DNA of 32,062 nt from Labilithrix sp. (GCA_028287035.1 JAQBQL010000029.1:1-32062), one strand, 5' to 3'; shown: positions 1 to 9,744, counted from the first letter of the stretch. Notes: generated by a model not told the origin, from the letters alone. Program-made: numbers and translations.

Positions 1-2
1 CC

Positions 3-1427
<1,425 letters not shown>

Positions 1428-1436
1428 GCCCTTCGG

Positions 1437-1766
1437 ATGAGCGACGAGCAGCGCGGCGGCGAGCGGCTGACGATCAACAAGGAGTTCGAGTCCTTCGACG
1501 CGTTCATCCAGGAGTACGTCACGAACATCTCGCGGACGGGCGTGTTCATCCGCGCCCACGAGCCGCCGCCCGTCGGCACGCAGGTGAACCTCCGGTTCAC
1601 CGTCATCATGGACGACATCGAGACCATCGAAGGGGTGGGCGAGGTCGTCCGTGTCGAGAAGGACGGCATGGGCGTCGTGTTCCGTGAGCTCTCCGCCTAC
1701 TCGAAGGACCTCATCGACAAGCTGCTCGTCGGGACGGGGACGCGGACGCGCCCCCGGACGCCCTGA
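1437..1766 (+). CDS. PilZ domain protein (small stand-alone, myxobacterial type)
   Basis: A 109-residue protein that is essentially one PilZ domain, the cyclic-di-GMP receptor fold. Visible features are the NISRTGVFI segment (the D/NxSxxG motif), a following beta strand with VGTQVNLRFTV, and the GMGVVFREL segment near the C-terminal helix. The classical RxxxR motif at the N-terminus is not evident, so ligand binding is uncertain. It resembles the small paralogous PilZ family common in Myxococcus-type genomes. The ATG lies 9 bases after the RNase stop, so the two are probably cotranscribed, but no functional link follows from that. The target is unknown. Confidence 0.8.
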   Translation: MSDEQRGGERLTINKEFESFDAFIQEYVTNISRTGVFIRAHEPPPVGTQVNLRFTVIMDDIETIEGVGEVVRVEKDGMGVVFRELSAYSKDLIDKLLVGTGTRTRPRTP

Positions 1767-1774
1767 TTTCGTAG

Positions 1775-1805
1775 TTGTCGAGGGCGCCCGGCACCTTGAT
1801 ATGCT
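1775..1805 (+). promoter_or_regulatory. Candidate sigma70-like promoter before the DUF4398 lipoprotein
   Basis: TTGTCG at 1775-1780 and either TGATAT (1798-1803, 17-bp spacing) or TATGCT (1800-1805, 19-bp spacing). A transcript would begin close to the GTG at 1814, giving a leaderless or nearly leaderless mRNA. No Shine-Dalgarno sequence precedes that GTG. Prediction only. Confidence 0.35.
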
Positions 1806-1813
1806 GGGACGCC

Positions 1814-2191
1814 GTGAGATCCCTCAACGCTTTCCTCGCCAACGCGGCGATGACGTCGCTCCTCGCCACCACGCTCGCTCTCGCCGGATGCGGCAGCAGC
1901 GTCCCTCCGCCCACCGACAAGATGGCCTCCGCCGAGGCCGCCTCACGTAGCGCCCGCGAGCTCGGGGCGTCGGGCGAGCCGAAGGCGGCGCTCCACCTGA
2001 AGCTCGCCGAGGAGCAGATCGATCAGGCGAAGAAGCTGATGACCGACGGCGACAACCGCCGCGCGGAGCTCGTGCTCGAGCGCGCGAGCTCCGACGCGGA
2101 GCTGTCGGTCATGCTCGCGAAGGAGAACGCCGCGAGCCAGGACGCGGCGAAGGCGAAGGAGCGCGTCAACGCTCTGAAGGCGGCGAAGTGA
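1814..2191 (+). CDS. DUF4398-type lipoprotein
   Basis: Predicted 125-residue envelope lipoprotein. From GTG 1814 it reads MRSLNAFLANAAMTSL and then a hydrophobic stretch ending in the lipobox LALAGC; an internal ATG at 1850 would also keep the lipobox but leave no basic n-region. The mature part is a charged helical domain (KAALHLKLAEEQIDQAKKL and onward) of the DUF4398 kind, which in myxobacteria and gammaproteobacteria often precedes an OmpA domain. Here the domain stands alone. The next gene starts inside this stop codon (GTGA overlap) and carries the same domain plus OmpA, so the two are probably translationally coupled, duplicated partners. Function unknown; a cell-wall-associated role is inferred. 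Confidence 0.75.
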   Translation: MRSLNAFLANAAMTSLLATTLALAGCGSSVPPPTDKMASAEAASRSARELGASGEPKAALHLKLAEEQIDQAKKLMTDGDNRRAELVLERASSDAELSVMLAKENAASQDAAKAKERVNALKAAK

Positions 2192-3060
2192 ACATGCGCA
2201 TCGACAGCACGTCTGCTCTTCTCCTCGCGCTCGCCGTCGCCACCGCGGCGTGCGGCTCGAACCTCCCGCCGAAGGAGCTCGTCGACGCGCGCGCCGCGTA
2301 TGCATCGGCGACGAAGGGCCCGGCCGCGCAGCAGGCGCCCGCCGAGCTCCACGTGGCGAAGCAGTCGCTCGACCTGGCCGAGCGCTCCTTCAGCGACGAC
2401 GGCGACTCGCCGGCCACGAAGGACTACGCGTACATCGCGATCCGGAAGTCCCAGCTCGCCGACGCGACGGCCCGCGCCGGCCTCGCGGCGAAGGAGAAGG
2501 ATGCGGCAGAGCGCGAGGCGCTGGCCGTCCAGGCCGCCCAGCTCTCCGACGCTCGCAGCCAGCTCAGCTCCGCGAAGAGCAATCTCGAGAAGACGCAGGA
2601 GCAGCTCGCACGCGAGAAGGCGGCGCGCGAGGAGGCCGAGAAGAAGGCGGCGATGGCGATGGCCGATCTCCAGCGCCTCGCCAGCGTGAAGCAGGAGCAG
2701 CGCGGCATGGTCATCACGCTCTCCGGCGCGGTGCTCTTCGCGAGCAACGAGTCGACGCTGCTGCCGACCGCCGTGCTCAAGCTGAACGAGGTCGCGGATG
2801 CCCTCACGAAGGGTAACCCGGACTCCAACATGACCATCGAGGGGCACACCGACTCGCAGGGTCAGCGGCAGTACAACATGGACCTCGCGCTGAAGCGCGC
2901 CGAGGCCGTGAAGGCGCAGCTCGTCGCGCGCGGCGTCGCCGCCGACCGCATCAAGACGGCGGGCATCGGCCCCGATCGTCCCGTCGCCGACAACAAGACC
3001 GCCGAAGGACGCGCCAACAACCGCCGCGTCGAGATCATCGTCGAGCCCAGCAGGAAGTGA
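2188..3060 (+). CDS. DUF4398-OmpA lipoprotein, peptidoglycan-associated
   Basis: A 290-residue protein with a hydrophobic N-terminus ending in ATAAC (lipobox-like, not ideal). Next come a DUF4398-like helical segment at about residues 25-100, a long charged coiled coil at about 100-170, and an OmpA C-terminal domain at about 173-287. The OmpA domain shows IEGHTDSQG, the RAEAVKAQL helix and GRANNRRVEI, the usual peptidoglycan-binding signature. It is expected to sit in the outer membrane and hold on to the cell wall across a coiled-coil spacer. The start is GTG 2188, overlapping the previous stop by 4 bases, or ATG 2194; both give the same signal peptide. The histidine phosphatase follows after 10 bases. 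Confidence 0.86.
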   Translation: MNMRIDSTSALLLALAVATAACGSNLPPKELVDARAAYASATKGPAAQQAPAELHVAKQSLDLAERSFSDDGDSPATKDYAYIAIRKSQLADATARAGLAAKEKDAAEREALAVQAAQLSDARSQLSSAKSNLEKTQEQLAREKAAREEAEKKAAMAMADLQRLASVKQEQRGMVITLSGAVLFASNESTLLPTAVLKLNEVADALTKGNPDSNMTIEGHTDSQGQRQYNMDLALKRAEAVKAQLVARGVAADRIKTAGIGPDRPVADNKTAEGRANNRRVEIIVEPSRK

Positions 3061-3070
3061 AGGCCGCCCC

Positions 3071-3742
3071 GTGCTGACCATCAAGCTGGTGAGGCACGGG
3101 GAGTCCGAGCAGAACATCGGCAAGGTCACCACGTACGACGTGGGCGATCACGCGGTGGCGCTCTCGGAACGCGGACACGAGCAGGCGCGTGACGCAGGCC
3201 GCCGGATCGGGAGAGAGTTCCTGGACGGCGGCCTGATCTACGTCTCGCCCTACAAGCGCACGCGCGAGACCGTGCAGGAGCTGCTCGTCGGCGCCGCCGA
3301 GGGCGGGCCGCCGCTCGAAGGGCAGGTGCGCGTCTACGAGGACCCGCGCCTACGCGAGGTCGAGCACGGCTACGAGGACCCGAAGACGCAGGACGAGCTG
3401 CGGCGCCGGCACGGGTGGTTCTACTACCGGTTCCGCGGCGGCGAGAGCCCGGCCGACTGCTACGACCGTGTGTCGAGCTTCCTCGAGTCGATGATGCGTC
3501 AGGCCGAGCGGAAGACGACCGACCGCATCGTCATCGTCACCCACGGGCTCATGATCCGCTGCTTCATCATGCGGTTCTTGCACCTGTCGGTGGAGGACTT
3601 CGATTCGCTCGCGAACCCGGCGAACGGCGCCATCGTCACGCTGGGCGACCGCACGACGATGAGCGGCTGCCTGTTCACGTCGGGCGCGTGGGGCGTCGCC
3701 GGCCTGTCCCTCCGCGAGGCGGGGACCGGCTCGGCGGATTGA
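3071..3742 (+). CDS. Histidine phosphatase superfamily protein (phosphoglycerate mutase-like)
   Basis: A 223-residue enzyme of the branch-1 histidine phosphatase superfamily, which transfers phosphate through a phosphohistidine. Visible are LVRHGESEQN with catalytic His9, the SPYKRTRET segment supplying an active-site Arg, an acidic residue in LREVEHG near residue 96, and the second His at 158 in VTHGLMIRCF. All expected catalytic elements are in place, so it is probably active; the substrate cannot be told from sequence. It starts at GTG 3071, 10 bases after the OmpA lipoprotein, and is the last gene of the + strand run; the next gene is convergent with only 10 bases between the stops. Confidence 0.88.
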   Translation: MLTIKLVRHGESEQNIGKVTTYDVGDHAVALSERGHEQARDAGRRIGREFLDGGLIYVSPYKRTRETVQELLVGAAEGGPPLEGQVRVYEDPRLREVEHGYEDPKTQDELRRRHGWFYYRFRGGESPADCYDRVSSFLESMMRQAERKTTDRIVIVTHGLMIRCFIMRFLHLSVEDFDSLANPANGAIVTLGDRTTMSGCLFTSGAWGVAGLSLREAGTGSAD

Positions 3743-3752
3743 CCCCCGATCG

Positions 3753-4427
3753 TCACTGCGTCTGCGAGCAGTTCTCGATCTTGAGCTGGGCCTCGAGGTC
3801 ACACACCTGCGCGCCGGACACGAGATCCTTCGCGTTGGTGCACTTGATGGTCGTCCAGTAGCGGCCCGCGGCGATGCCCTGGCCGCTCGCGGCATCGACC
3901 GTGAACGTGCAGGAGGTCGAGGCGAGCGTCGTCCCCCGGATCGAGAGAGAGACGTTCGCGCCGGACGCCGCGCCCGACGCGTCGGGCGTCGCGTTCATCA
4001 GGAACGAGTCGCCCGCGTCGTTCACGATCTGGAGGTTCGTGTCGGCGTCGAAGCCGGAGCCGGCGGTCTGGACGCGGCACCCGACGATCACCTGGCCGCC
4101 TGCGGTCGCATCGTTCGTGTCCGTCTGCACGCTCGTCGTCGGAAAGGCGCCGACCTCGAGGCTCTGGCCGGCCTTCGTGCACTCCGTCGTGGTGTGCGTG
4201 CCCTGCACGAAGGTCGCGACGAGGATGACGCGCGCCTTCGGGAGGTCGCCGCTCGAGCCGCTCGAGCCACTCGAGCCGCTCGACGATCCGCTGCTCCCGC
4301 TGCTCGACCCGCTGCTGCCGCTGCTCGACGAGCTCGAGGTCGAGCCCGTCGAGGTGCTCGAGGAGCAGGCGGCGACCGCTGCGAGGACCACGGCCGGAAC
4401 CAGGGCGCGAAGGTGAAAGGAGGTCAT
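3753..4427 (-). CDS. Lipoprotein with Ser/Gly repeat linker, unknown function
   Basis: Predicted 224-residue lipoprotein. It has a hydrophobic signal ending in the lipobox VAAC (Cys21), a Ser/Gly/Thr linker at residues 22-60, and a globular C-terminal part of about 160 residues with four or five Cys that could pair in disulphides. I do not recognise the globular domain. The linker suggests a domain held away from the membrane. ATG 4427 is the only reasonable start: no start codon lies just upstream in frame, and a promoter-like pair lies immediately before it. GGAGG lies only one base before the ATG, too close to work as a normal ribosome site. Confidence 0.72.
   Translation of the reverse strand: MTSFHLRALVPAVVLAAVAACSSSTSTGSTSSSSSSGSSGSSSGSSGSSSGSSGSSGSSGDLPKARVILVATFVQGTHTTTECTKAGQSLEVGAFPTTSVQTDTNDATAGGQVIVGCRVQTAGSGFDADTNLQIVNDAGDSFLMNATPDASGAASGANVSLSIRGTTLASTSCTFTVDAASGQGIAAGRYWTTIKCTNAKDLVSGAQVCDLEAQLKIENCSQTQ
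4250..4363. repeat. Low-complexity Ser/Gly-coding tract
   Basis: A run of degenerate short repeats built on gctcgagcc and ctgctc units. On the minus strand it encodes the Ser/Gly linker of the lipoprotein. Such tracts can change length by slippage, so this length may vary among strains. Confidence 0.7.
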
Positions 4428-4433
4428 GCCTCC

Positions 4434-4462
4434 GGCGTACGTGACGGTTCCGTGATCGTCAA
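4434..4462 (-). promoter_or_regulatory. Candidate promoter of the Ser/Gly lipoprotein gene
   Basis: Read on the minus strand, TTGACG (4462-4457), a 17-bp spacer and TACGCC (4439-4434). The start codon follows 6 bases after the -10 element, so transcription would begin at or next to the ATG (leaderless). The -35 is strong; the -10 is weak. Confidence 0.4.
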
Positions 4463-4500
4463 ACAACGATCCGTCAGGGGAGCATCCTGCCGCACCGCGG

Positions 4501-6519
4501 TCACTTCCGGGCGGGACGGCGCCGCTCGTGGAACCAGGCGCGGTAGCTCTCCATGCGCGCGCGCTGGTCGGGCGGGGCATGCGCCTGGCACGTCGCGAGC
4601 TCCTCGCTTGCCGGCGGCGCTCCCCACCGGATCTCCACGCAGTCGTTCGGGTTGTACGCCATCTCGAGGGCCGGGCTACGCGTGAGCACCTCGGCGAGCG
4701 GCAACGTGAAGGCGGTCCCGTTGGTGCGTGTATACTGCACGCTGCGCGCGTGGAGCTCACGGTCGAGGACGCGCTCGAGCTCGGCGGAGACCTCCGCGGC
4801 GTCGTGGCCGACCGGCATCGCGTACCGCTCGGGGCGCCGGCTCACGCGGGCCGGGAAGCCTCGCGCCACGTCGACCGCGATCAGCATGCGAAGGTCCCGC
4901 GACGGCGTCGAGAAGTCCTCCCACGCCCCGCTCGTCTCGAAGATCTCCGGCCCCTCGGGCATCGCCGCCGGAGCGCGCGCACCCTCGAGCCAGCGCCGGC
5001 CGTTGTCGACCGACTTCACGCGGGTGCGGACCTGCTCCTCGAGCGCGCCCAGCGTCTCCATCATGGCGCGCTGCGGATCGAGCGGGCGCGGCGAGAGGAC
5101 GTCGTCCATCCGGTCGTAGAAGCCCTCGACGTCGAGCGCGCTCGCCTCGCGCGAGAGATCCCCGTACTCCGCGCTCTTCGCGATGGCGTCGTCGGCGAGC
5201 CGTTCGAGCTTTCCCTTGCGGCGGGCGACGGGCCGGAACCGCTTGAAGCCCGGGCCCCCGAGCTCCGGCTGCGTCGCGTAGAGGAAGTTGCCGCGCCAGT
5301 ACCGCTTGCGGGCGACGGTGCCGTCGGGCTGCGCGTCAACGGCGATGAGCTGCCCGCCGCGCTCGCTGGTCTGCGGGATGCGTCTGGCGAGCATGAGCAC
5401 GTGGCCGTACGGATCGGCGAAGATGGTGCCGGGGCGGAGGCTCTCGGCGGCGAGCGGCACCGGGTAGTAGTCGCTGCTCGGCTCGTCGAACGGCTGCCGC
5501 GCGGAGCCGGAGTGCGCCTTGTCGGCGAGCGTGCCACGAAGGAAGTTGCCGAACGCCTTCACGGCATTCGCGCCGGGCGGGACGGGCTTGTCGCCGGGCG
5601 CGCTCTCGGTGCGCGGCGCGGGGTCCTCGTTCGTGACGATCACGTCCTTCTTGCACGACGGCGGGATGCCGCCGCCCCCACGGTTGCACTCCGAGACGCC
5701 GAACGGCAGGCGCAGCTTGAAGGCGAAATACGCGCGCAGGAAATACGGGAGATCGGCGCAATCGGGATGGATGGTCGTCGCGTTCGACGAGTCCTCCCCG
5801 GCGGCGAGGTGATCGAAGAGCAGGTTCCGCTTCGGGTCGCGCAGCACCTCGTGGAGGGCGGGCCAGCTCGGCATCTCGCCGTCCGGCGCGTCGAACAGGC
5901 GCTCGATCCACGCCGAGTACAGGTCCTCGAACGAGCGATTCCACGCCCGGTACGTGGGCCAGATGCCGTCCGTCTCCTTGGTCGGGCCGGCGGGCGCGTT
6001 GGGACGGGAGGCGCTCACCGCGATCCGCTTCGCGGCCACGTTCTTCCCGGGGTCACAGGCCTGCTGCGTGAGCGTCGCCTCGTGGGCGCCGGCCTGCGGC
6101 CCCGCGATCTCGGCGACCCAGAAGTAAGGAGGGCCGCCGCCGCGCGCATCGCTCGTGGCAGGGCTCGCCGGGCTCTTGGCGCCGGTCACGCGCAGCTCGC
6201 CCACGAGCGGCTTCTCGCTGACCGCGACGACCCGGAGCGGGGCGCCCGTCCATGGGGTCGCTGGCGAGACGAAGATCGCGACGGCGCTCGCGTCCTCGCA
6301 GCGCGGCGGGTCGGCAGGCGTGGCAGGCGCGGGGCTCGCCGCGAACATCGCCCCTGGCGCGGAGGGCGGCGCGGACCCGTCGGCGTGCGCGGCCGGGGAC
6401 GCCGCAGCACCGCGGGGCCCCGGCACGTCGCTGCTGCCGCCGTGCGAGCAGGCTGCCAGCGCCACGAAGCAAGCGAGCGCCGGGATCGTGAGCCTTGTCA
6501 CCACCGGCTCATAACGCAC
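4501..6519 (-). CDS. Large lipoprotein with probable papain-like (NlpC/transglutaminase-fold) domain
   Basis: A 672-residue protein. The signal peptide ends in the lipobox LAAC (Cys24), followed by an Ala/Pro/Ser-rich linker to about residue 72 and an Ig-like beta segment at about 75-170. The central region has Cys254 at the start of a helix (HPDCADLPYFLRAYF), His373 in DPYGHVLMLARR and Asp395 in LIAVDAQPDG. That order and spacing are typical of papain-like folds such as NlpC/P60 or transglutaminase-like enzymes. The C-terminal 250 residues are charged and unassigned. The start is GTG 6519; two further in-frame GTGs at 6504 and 6501 leave the lipobox unchanged. It is probably anchored in the envelope and may cut or cross-link cell-wall or protein substrates. 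The catalytic assignment is my inference from motifs, not a recognised named family. Confidence 0.7.
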   Translation of the reverse strand: MRYEPVVTRLTIPALACFVALAACSHGGSSDVPGPRGAAASPAAHADGSAPPSAPGAMFAASPAPATPADPPRCEDASAVAIFVSPATPWTGAPLRVVAVSEKPLVGELRVTGAKSPASPATSDARGGGPPYFWVAEIAGPQAGAHEATLTQQACDPGKNVAAKRIAVSASRPNAPAGPTKETDGIWPTYRAWNRSFEDLYSAWIERLFDAPDGEMPSWPALHEVLRDPKRNLLFDHLAAGEDSSNATTIHPDCADLPYFLRAYFAFKLRLPFGVSECNRGGGGIPPSCKKDVIVTNEDPAPRTESAPGDKPVPPGANAVKAFGNFLRGTLADKAHSGSARQPFDEPSSDYYPVPLAAESLRPGTIFADPYGHVLMLARRIPQTSERGGQLIAVDAQPDGTVARKRYWRGNFLYATQPELGGPGFKRFRPVARRKGKLERLADDAIAKSAEYGDLSREASALDVEGFYDRMDDVLSPRPLDPQRAMMETLGALEEQVRTRVKSVDNGRRWLEGARAPAAMPEGPEIFETSGAWEDFSTPSRDLRMLIAVDVARGFPARVSRRPERYAMPVGHDAAEVSAELERVLDRELHARSVQYTRTNGTAFTLPLAEVLTRSPALEMAYNPNDCVEIRWGAPPASEELATCQAHAPPDQRARMESYRAWFHERRRPARK

Positions 6520-6555
6520 CCCGCGGGCTCCGTCATCCCGGCCTTCGCCTCGTCC

Positions 6556-7224
6556 TCACGACATCGAGCCGACCACGAGATTCAGCGCCAGCGCGACGAT
6601 CATCGTGTTGTAGACGAACGACAGCACGGAGTGGAGCAGCACCGCGCGGCGCGCGGCCCGCGTGCACACCTCCACGTCGGACACCTGGAAGCACATGCCG
6701 ACCGTGAACGCGAAGTAGGCGAAGTCGATGTCCGCCGGATCCTCGTCACCGGGGAAGGCGAGACTGCGCTCGCCCGCTTCGTCACGGTAATAGAGGTGCG
6801 CGTAGCGCAGCGCGTAGCTCGTGTGCGTCATCGTCCACGACAGCGCGATGGACGCGATGGTGGCGAGCATCCAGCCGAGCTGCTCGCCGGCGGCGAGCGC
6901 CTTCACCTGCCGCAGCGCGAACGCCGCCGCGAAGAGGCTGAAGAGGCTCGCGGCGAGGCCGACCACGAAGACCAGGTGACGCCCCGGATCATCGCCGCTC
7001 GCCCGTGCCTTGGTGCCGGCGCTGTCGGTGCGCTCGATCACGAACCACGCGAGGCCGACGAGCGTCGCCGCCCCTGCGTCCCACCCGATGATCGCGCGCT
7101 GCCACAGCGCGAAGTGGCTCGGGGTCGCGATCGCCACGGCGACGACGGCAGCCATCACCGCGAAGAGCGCGCGCGCCGAGGCACGGTGGGGTGAGAGCGG
7201 TCCTCGCCGGTGATGCCCGTGCAC
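6556..7224 (-). CDS. DUF1345 family inner-membrane protein
   Basis: A 222-residue integral membrane protein with about five hydrophobic segments. The C-terminal half carries the DUF1345 signature: WTMTHTSYALRYAHLYY, then LAFPG, DFAYFAFTVGMCFQVSDVEV and a last hydrophobic segment LSFVYNTMIVALALNL. Function of the family is unknown. GTG 7224 is preferred over the upstream TTG 7260, because a -10-like element lies between them, the TTG is part of a -35-like element, and 222 residues fits the family better. It lies 63 bases downstream of the GGDEF gene on the same strand, so cotranscription is possible. Confidence 0.84.
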   Translation of the reverse strand: MHGHHRRGPLSPHRASARALFAVMAAVVAVAIATPSHFALWQRAIIGWDAGAATLVGLAWFVIERTDSAGTKARASGDDPGRHLVFVVGLAASLFSLFAAAFALRQVKALAAGEQLGWMLATIASIALSWTMTHTSYALRYAHLYYRDEAGERSLAFPGDEDPADIDFAYFAFTVGMCFQVSDVEVCTRAARRAVLLHSVLSFVYNTMIVALALNLVVGSMS

Positions 7225-7230
7225 AGCGAT

Positions 7231-7260
7231 CCCATAGCGGCGCCGCGCGGTGACGGGCAA
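7231..7260 (-). promoter_or_regulatory. Candidate promoter before the DUF1345 gene
   Basis: On the minus strand, TTGCCC (7260-7255), an 18-bp spacer and TATGGG (7236-7231), with GTG 7224 starting 6 bases later. Weak individually, but the geometry matches the other leaderless-type candidates in this window. Confidence 0.28.
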
Positions 7261-7287
7261 ATCGGTCGCGCCGATCGACGCGCGAGG

Positions 7288-9651
7288 TCAGACGAGGCCG
7301 CGCAGCGTCGACGTCCGCGACACGCCGCGCGCCGGAGCGAGCGAGCCGGCACCGTTGGCCCGGCGCGCGCGCTTCTGCTCGTACATGCCTCCGTCGGCCT
7401 CGGCGAGCAGCGCGTCGAGCAGCGCGGGCTGCGTGGGGTCGAACACCGCCGTGCCGATGCTGAAGGAGAGCCGGAAGGGGCGGCCGGAGCCGGCGTTGAA
7501 GGTGGCGAGCGCGTCGCGCAGGCGGAGCTGGGCACGCCCGGCGTCCGCCTCGCTCAGGCCCTCGGCGAGCACCACGAACTCGTCGCCGCCGAGGCGGCCG
7601 ACGGCATCGTCGTGCGGGAACGCGGAGCGAAGGATGTCGGCGGCGTCACGCAGGGCGCCGTCACCGGTCTCGTGACCGAGCACGTCGTTGATCGGCTTCA
7701 ATCCGTTGAGGTCGACGAAGAGCAGCACGAACGGCGTGTTGCGCGCGATCGCCCGGTCCCGCTTCTTGCGCCCGAGGTCCATGAACCCGCGGCGGTTCAG
7801 GAGGCCCGTGAGGTCGTCGCGATGGGACATCGTGCGGACCTCGTTCGCGTACCGCTCGCGCTCGACCACGCGCCCGAGCTGGACGCCGACGCTCTTCATG
7901 AGCGCGAGGAGCGCGGCATCGGGCTCGAACCGGTCGGTGTGATTGAAGGCGAGCACCGCCGCCACCTCGTCGCCGACGAGCACGGGGAAGCCGAGGGCCG
8001 ACCCGAGCCCGAGCTGCGCCGCCGCGGCCCACCGCGGGTACGTCTGCCGACGCTCGCCGATGTCGAACAGCCAGAGCGGCTCACGCGTGTCGATCACCGT
8101 GGCGAGGTGCGTGCCACCCGCATAGCGAAGGCCGGCGGTCGCCCGGACGAACGGCTCTGCCGCATCGGGATCGGCGAGGTACCAGTGGTCGGTCGCCACG
8201 AGGTCGCGACCGTCGCGGACGAACGCGTGTCCGATGCAGAAGCCGACGTGGCGGGCCACGAGACCGAGCACGCGCTCGAAGGCCTCGGCCGTGCCCTGCG
8301 CCTGGTTGGCGGCAGTCGCGACGTCCTCGAGGAGCTTCGTCGCCTGCGCCTGCTTGCGGATCTCCCGCTCGCCCTGCTTCTGCATGGTGATGTCGTGCGT
8401 CATCACCATGCCACCGGTGACACGGCCGGAGTCGTCGTAGACCGGCGACACGTGCAGGAGCAGGTCGCGTCCATTGCGGACCAATTCGAGGGTGGTCTTC
8501 TGGCCGGCCAGCGCGGTGCGGTAGGTCTTCTCGAGCGCCGCCTGGTTCCGCGCGGAGCCGAGCTCGTGCAGCTTGCAGCCTCGCGCATTGCGCGCGGAGA
8601 GGCCGAGGCTGGTGAAGAGCTCCTCGCCATCGGCGATGAGGACGCGCAGGTCCAGATCGAACAGCACCACCGAGGCATTCGGGAGGTGACGGAGCACGGT
8701 GCGGTAGCGATCCTCGCTGACGCGCAGCGCCTCCTTGGTGCGACGCGCCTCCTCGATCTCCTCGACCGTGGAGATGATCTGGAGGACACGCCCGTGCGGG
8801 TCACGTGCGCTGGAGAGCGTGGTGCGCGTCCACAGGAAGGTGCCCGCGCGCGTACGGTACCGCACCTCGAGCTGGACCACGTCGCAGTCGCCGGTCGCGA
8901 GGGAATCGTAGAGCCGCTCGGCGTGCGGGAGGTCGTCCGGGTGCGCGAGCGAGAGGATGTCGAGACCCTCGAGCTCCGCGTGGGCGTAGCCGAGCATCGT
9001 GAGCAGCGCCTGGTTCGCGCGGCTGATGTGGCGAGCCTCGTCCGCGACGACCATGCCGAGGCCGGCGTGACAGAACACCGCGTCGCCCAGCGCCCGCTGC
9101 GAGGTGAGCAGGCGGACGGCGCGGCGCAGCTCGATCTCGGTGACCACCGCCGCCGTGAGCCGCTCGAGCATCGCGAGCTCGTCGTCCGTCCACGTGTGCG
9201 CCTCACGGCTCACCGCGCAGAAGGCGCCGAGCGTGTGCCCGTCGGCCGTGGTGAGAGGAAACCCGGCGTATGCGGCCACGCCGAGCTCCTCGACCGCCGC
9301 GTTCGTCGCGAAGCGGGGATCGCTCGACGCGTCGTCGACGACGAGCGGCGCCTTCATGGCGACGACGTGCTGGCAGAACGAGTAGCTGAGCGGGGTCTCG
9401 CGGAGGGTGGCCCACGGTTCGCCCAGACCCGCGGCGCTCTTGAAGAACTGGCGGTCGCGATCGACGAGCGAGACGAGCGCCACCGGCATGCCGAGGGCGA
9501 GCTTCGCGAGCTGCGTGAACCGGTCGAAGCTCTCCTCGGCCTCGCTGTCGAGGAGGCCGGTCCTGCGCAGCGCCTCGAGCCTTCCCGGATCACGGACGCC
9601 CGGCAACGGGACAGACGCATCGGTCGGGGCCTCGGGCGGAGCGTGAAGCAT
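7288..9651 (-). CDS. Cytosolic diguanylate cyclase, GAF-PAS-PAS-GAF-GGDEF
   Basis: A 787-residue sensor enzyme expected to make cyclic-di-GMP from two GTP. Domains in order: GAF (about 20-180), PAS (about 185-305), PAS (about 308-425), a short coiled linker, a second GAF (about 440-600), GGDEF (about 610-770). The active-site loop RLGGDEF is intact (GGDEF 688-692), and the metal-site motif FVDLNGLKPIND is present. The RxxD product-inhibition site, expected just before it, reads PHDD, so classical I-site feedback is probably lost. No transmembrane segment is visible, so the protein should sense cytoplasmic or redox/small-molecule signals. ATG 9651 is the natural start, with the first GAF fold beginning at about residue 20. 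Possible receptors in the same window are the two PilZ proteins. Confidence 0.93.
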   Translation of the reverse strand: MLHAPPEAPTDASVPLPGVRDPGRLEALRRTGLLDSEAEESFDRFTQLAKLALGMPVALVSLVDRDRQFFKSAAGLGEPWATLRETPLSYSFCQHVVAMKAPLVVDDASSDPRFATNAAVEELGVAAYAGFPLTTADGHTLGAFCAVSREAHTWTDDELAMLERLTAAVVTEIELRRAVRLLTSQRALGDAVFCHAGLGMVVADEARHISRANQALLTMLGYAHAELEGLDILSLAHPDDLPHAERLYDSLATGDCDVVQLEVRYRTRAGTFLWTRTTLSSARDPHGRVLQIISTVEEIEEARRTKEALRVSEDRYRTVLRHLPNASVVLFDLDLRVLIADGEELFTSLGLSARNARGCKLHELGSARNQAALEKTYRTALAGQKTTLELVRNGRDLLLHVSPVYDDSGRVTGGMVMTHDITMQKQGEREIRKQAQATKLLEDVATAANQAQGTAEAFERVLGLVARHVGFCIGHAFVRDGRDLVATDHWYLADPDAAEPFVRATAGLRYAGGTHLATVIDTREPLWLFDIGERRQTYPRWAAAAQLGLGSALGFPVLVGDEVAAVLAFNHTDRFEPDAALLALMKSVGVQLGRVVERERYANEVRTMSHRDDLTGLLNRRGFMDLGRKKRDRAIARNTPFVLLFVDLNGLKPINDVLGHETGDGALRDAADILRSAFPHDDAVGRLGGDEFVVLAEGLSEADAGRAQLRLRDALATFNAGSGRPFRLSFSIGTAVFDPTQPALLDALLAEADGGMYEQKRARRANGAGSLAPARGVSRTSTLRGLV

Positions 9652-9680
9652 TCTATGGACAGTGGAACGGCCGGCCGGGT

Positions 9681-9698
9681 CGATCCCTGAAGGGGTCG
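9681..9698. terminator. Small hairpin between the proB operon and the GGDEF gene
   Basis: CGATCCC, loop TGAA, GGGGTCG: a 7-bp stem with one G-T pair. It lies 47 bases downstream of the membrane-protein stop and 30 bases before the GGDEF start. There is no T-run, so it is only a candidate termination or processing site. Confidence 0.25.
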
Positions 9699-9744
9699 CG
9701 AGGCATGTTGCCCCGGGGGCGGTGTGAGCGCGCCCTCCGGCGAA

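Noticed and set aside
4528..7194. An 888-codon open frame on the + strand opposite the large lipoprotein and DUF1345 genes
   Set aside because: It is Arg/Ala/Glu/Gly-rich with no domain pattern, and it lies antisense to two genes with clear protein features. Long shadow frames are expected at this GC content.
7210..9690. An 826-codon open frame opposite the diguanylate cyclase gene
   Set aside because: Mirror of a well-supported GAF/PAS/GGDEF gene; the composition is typical of an antisense shadow.
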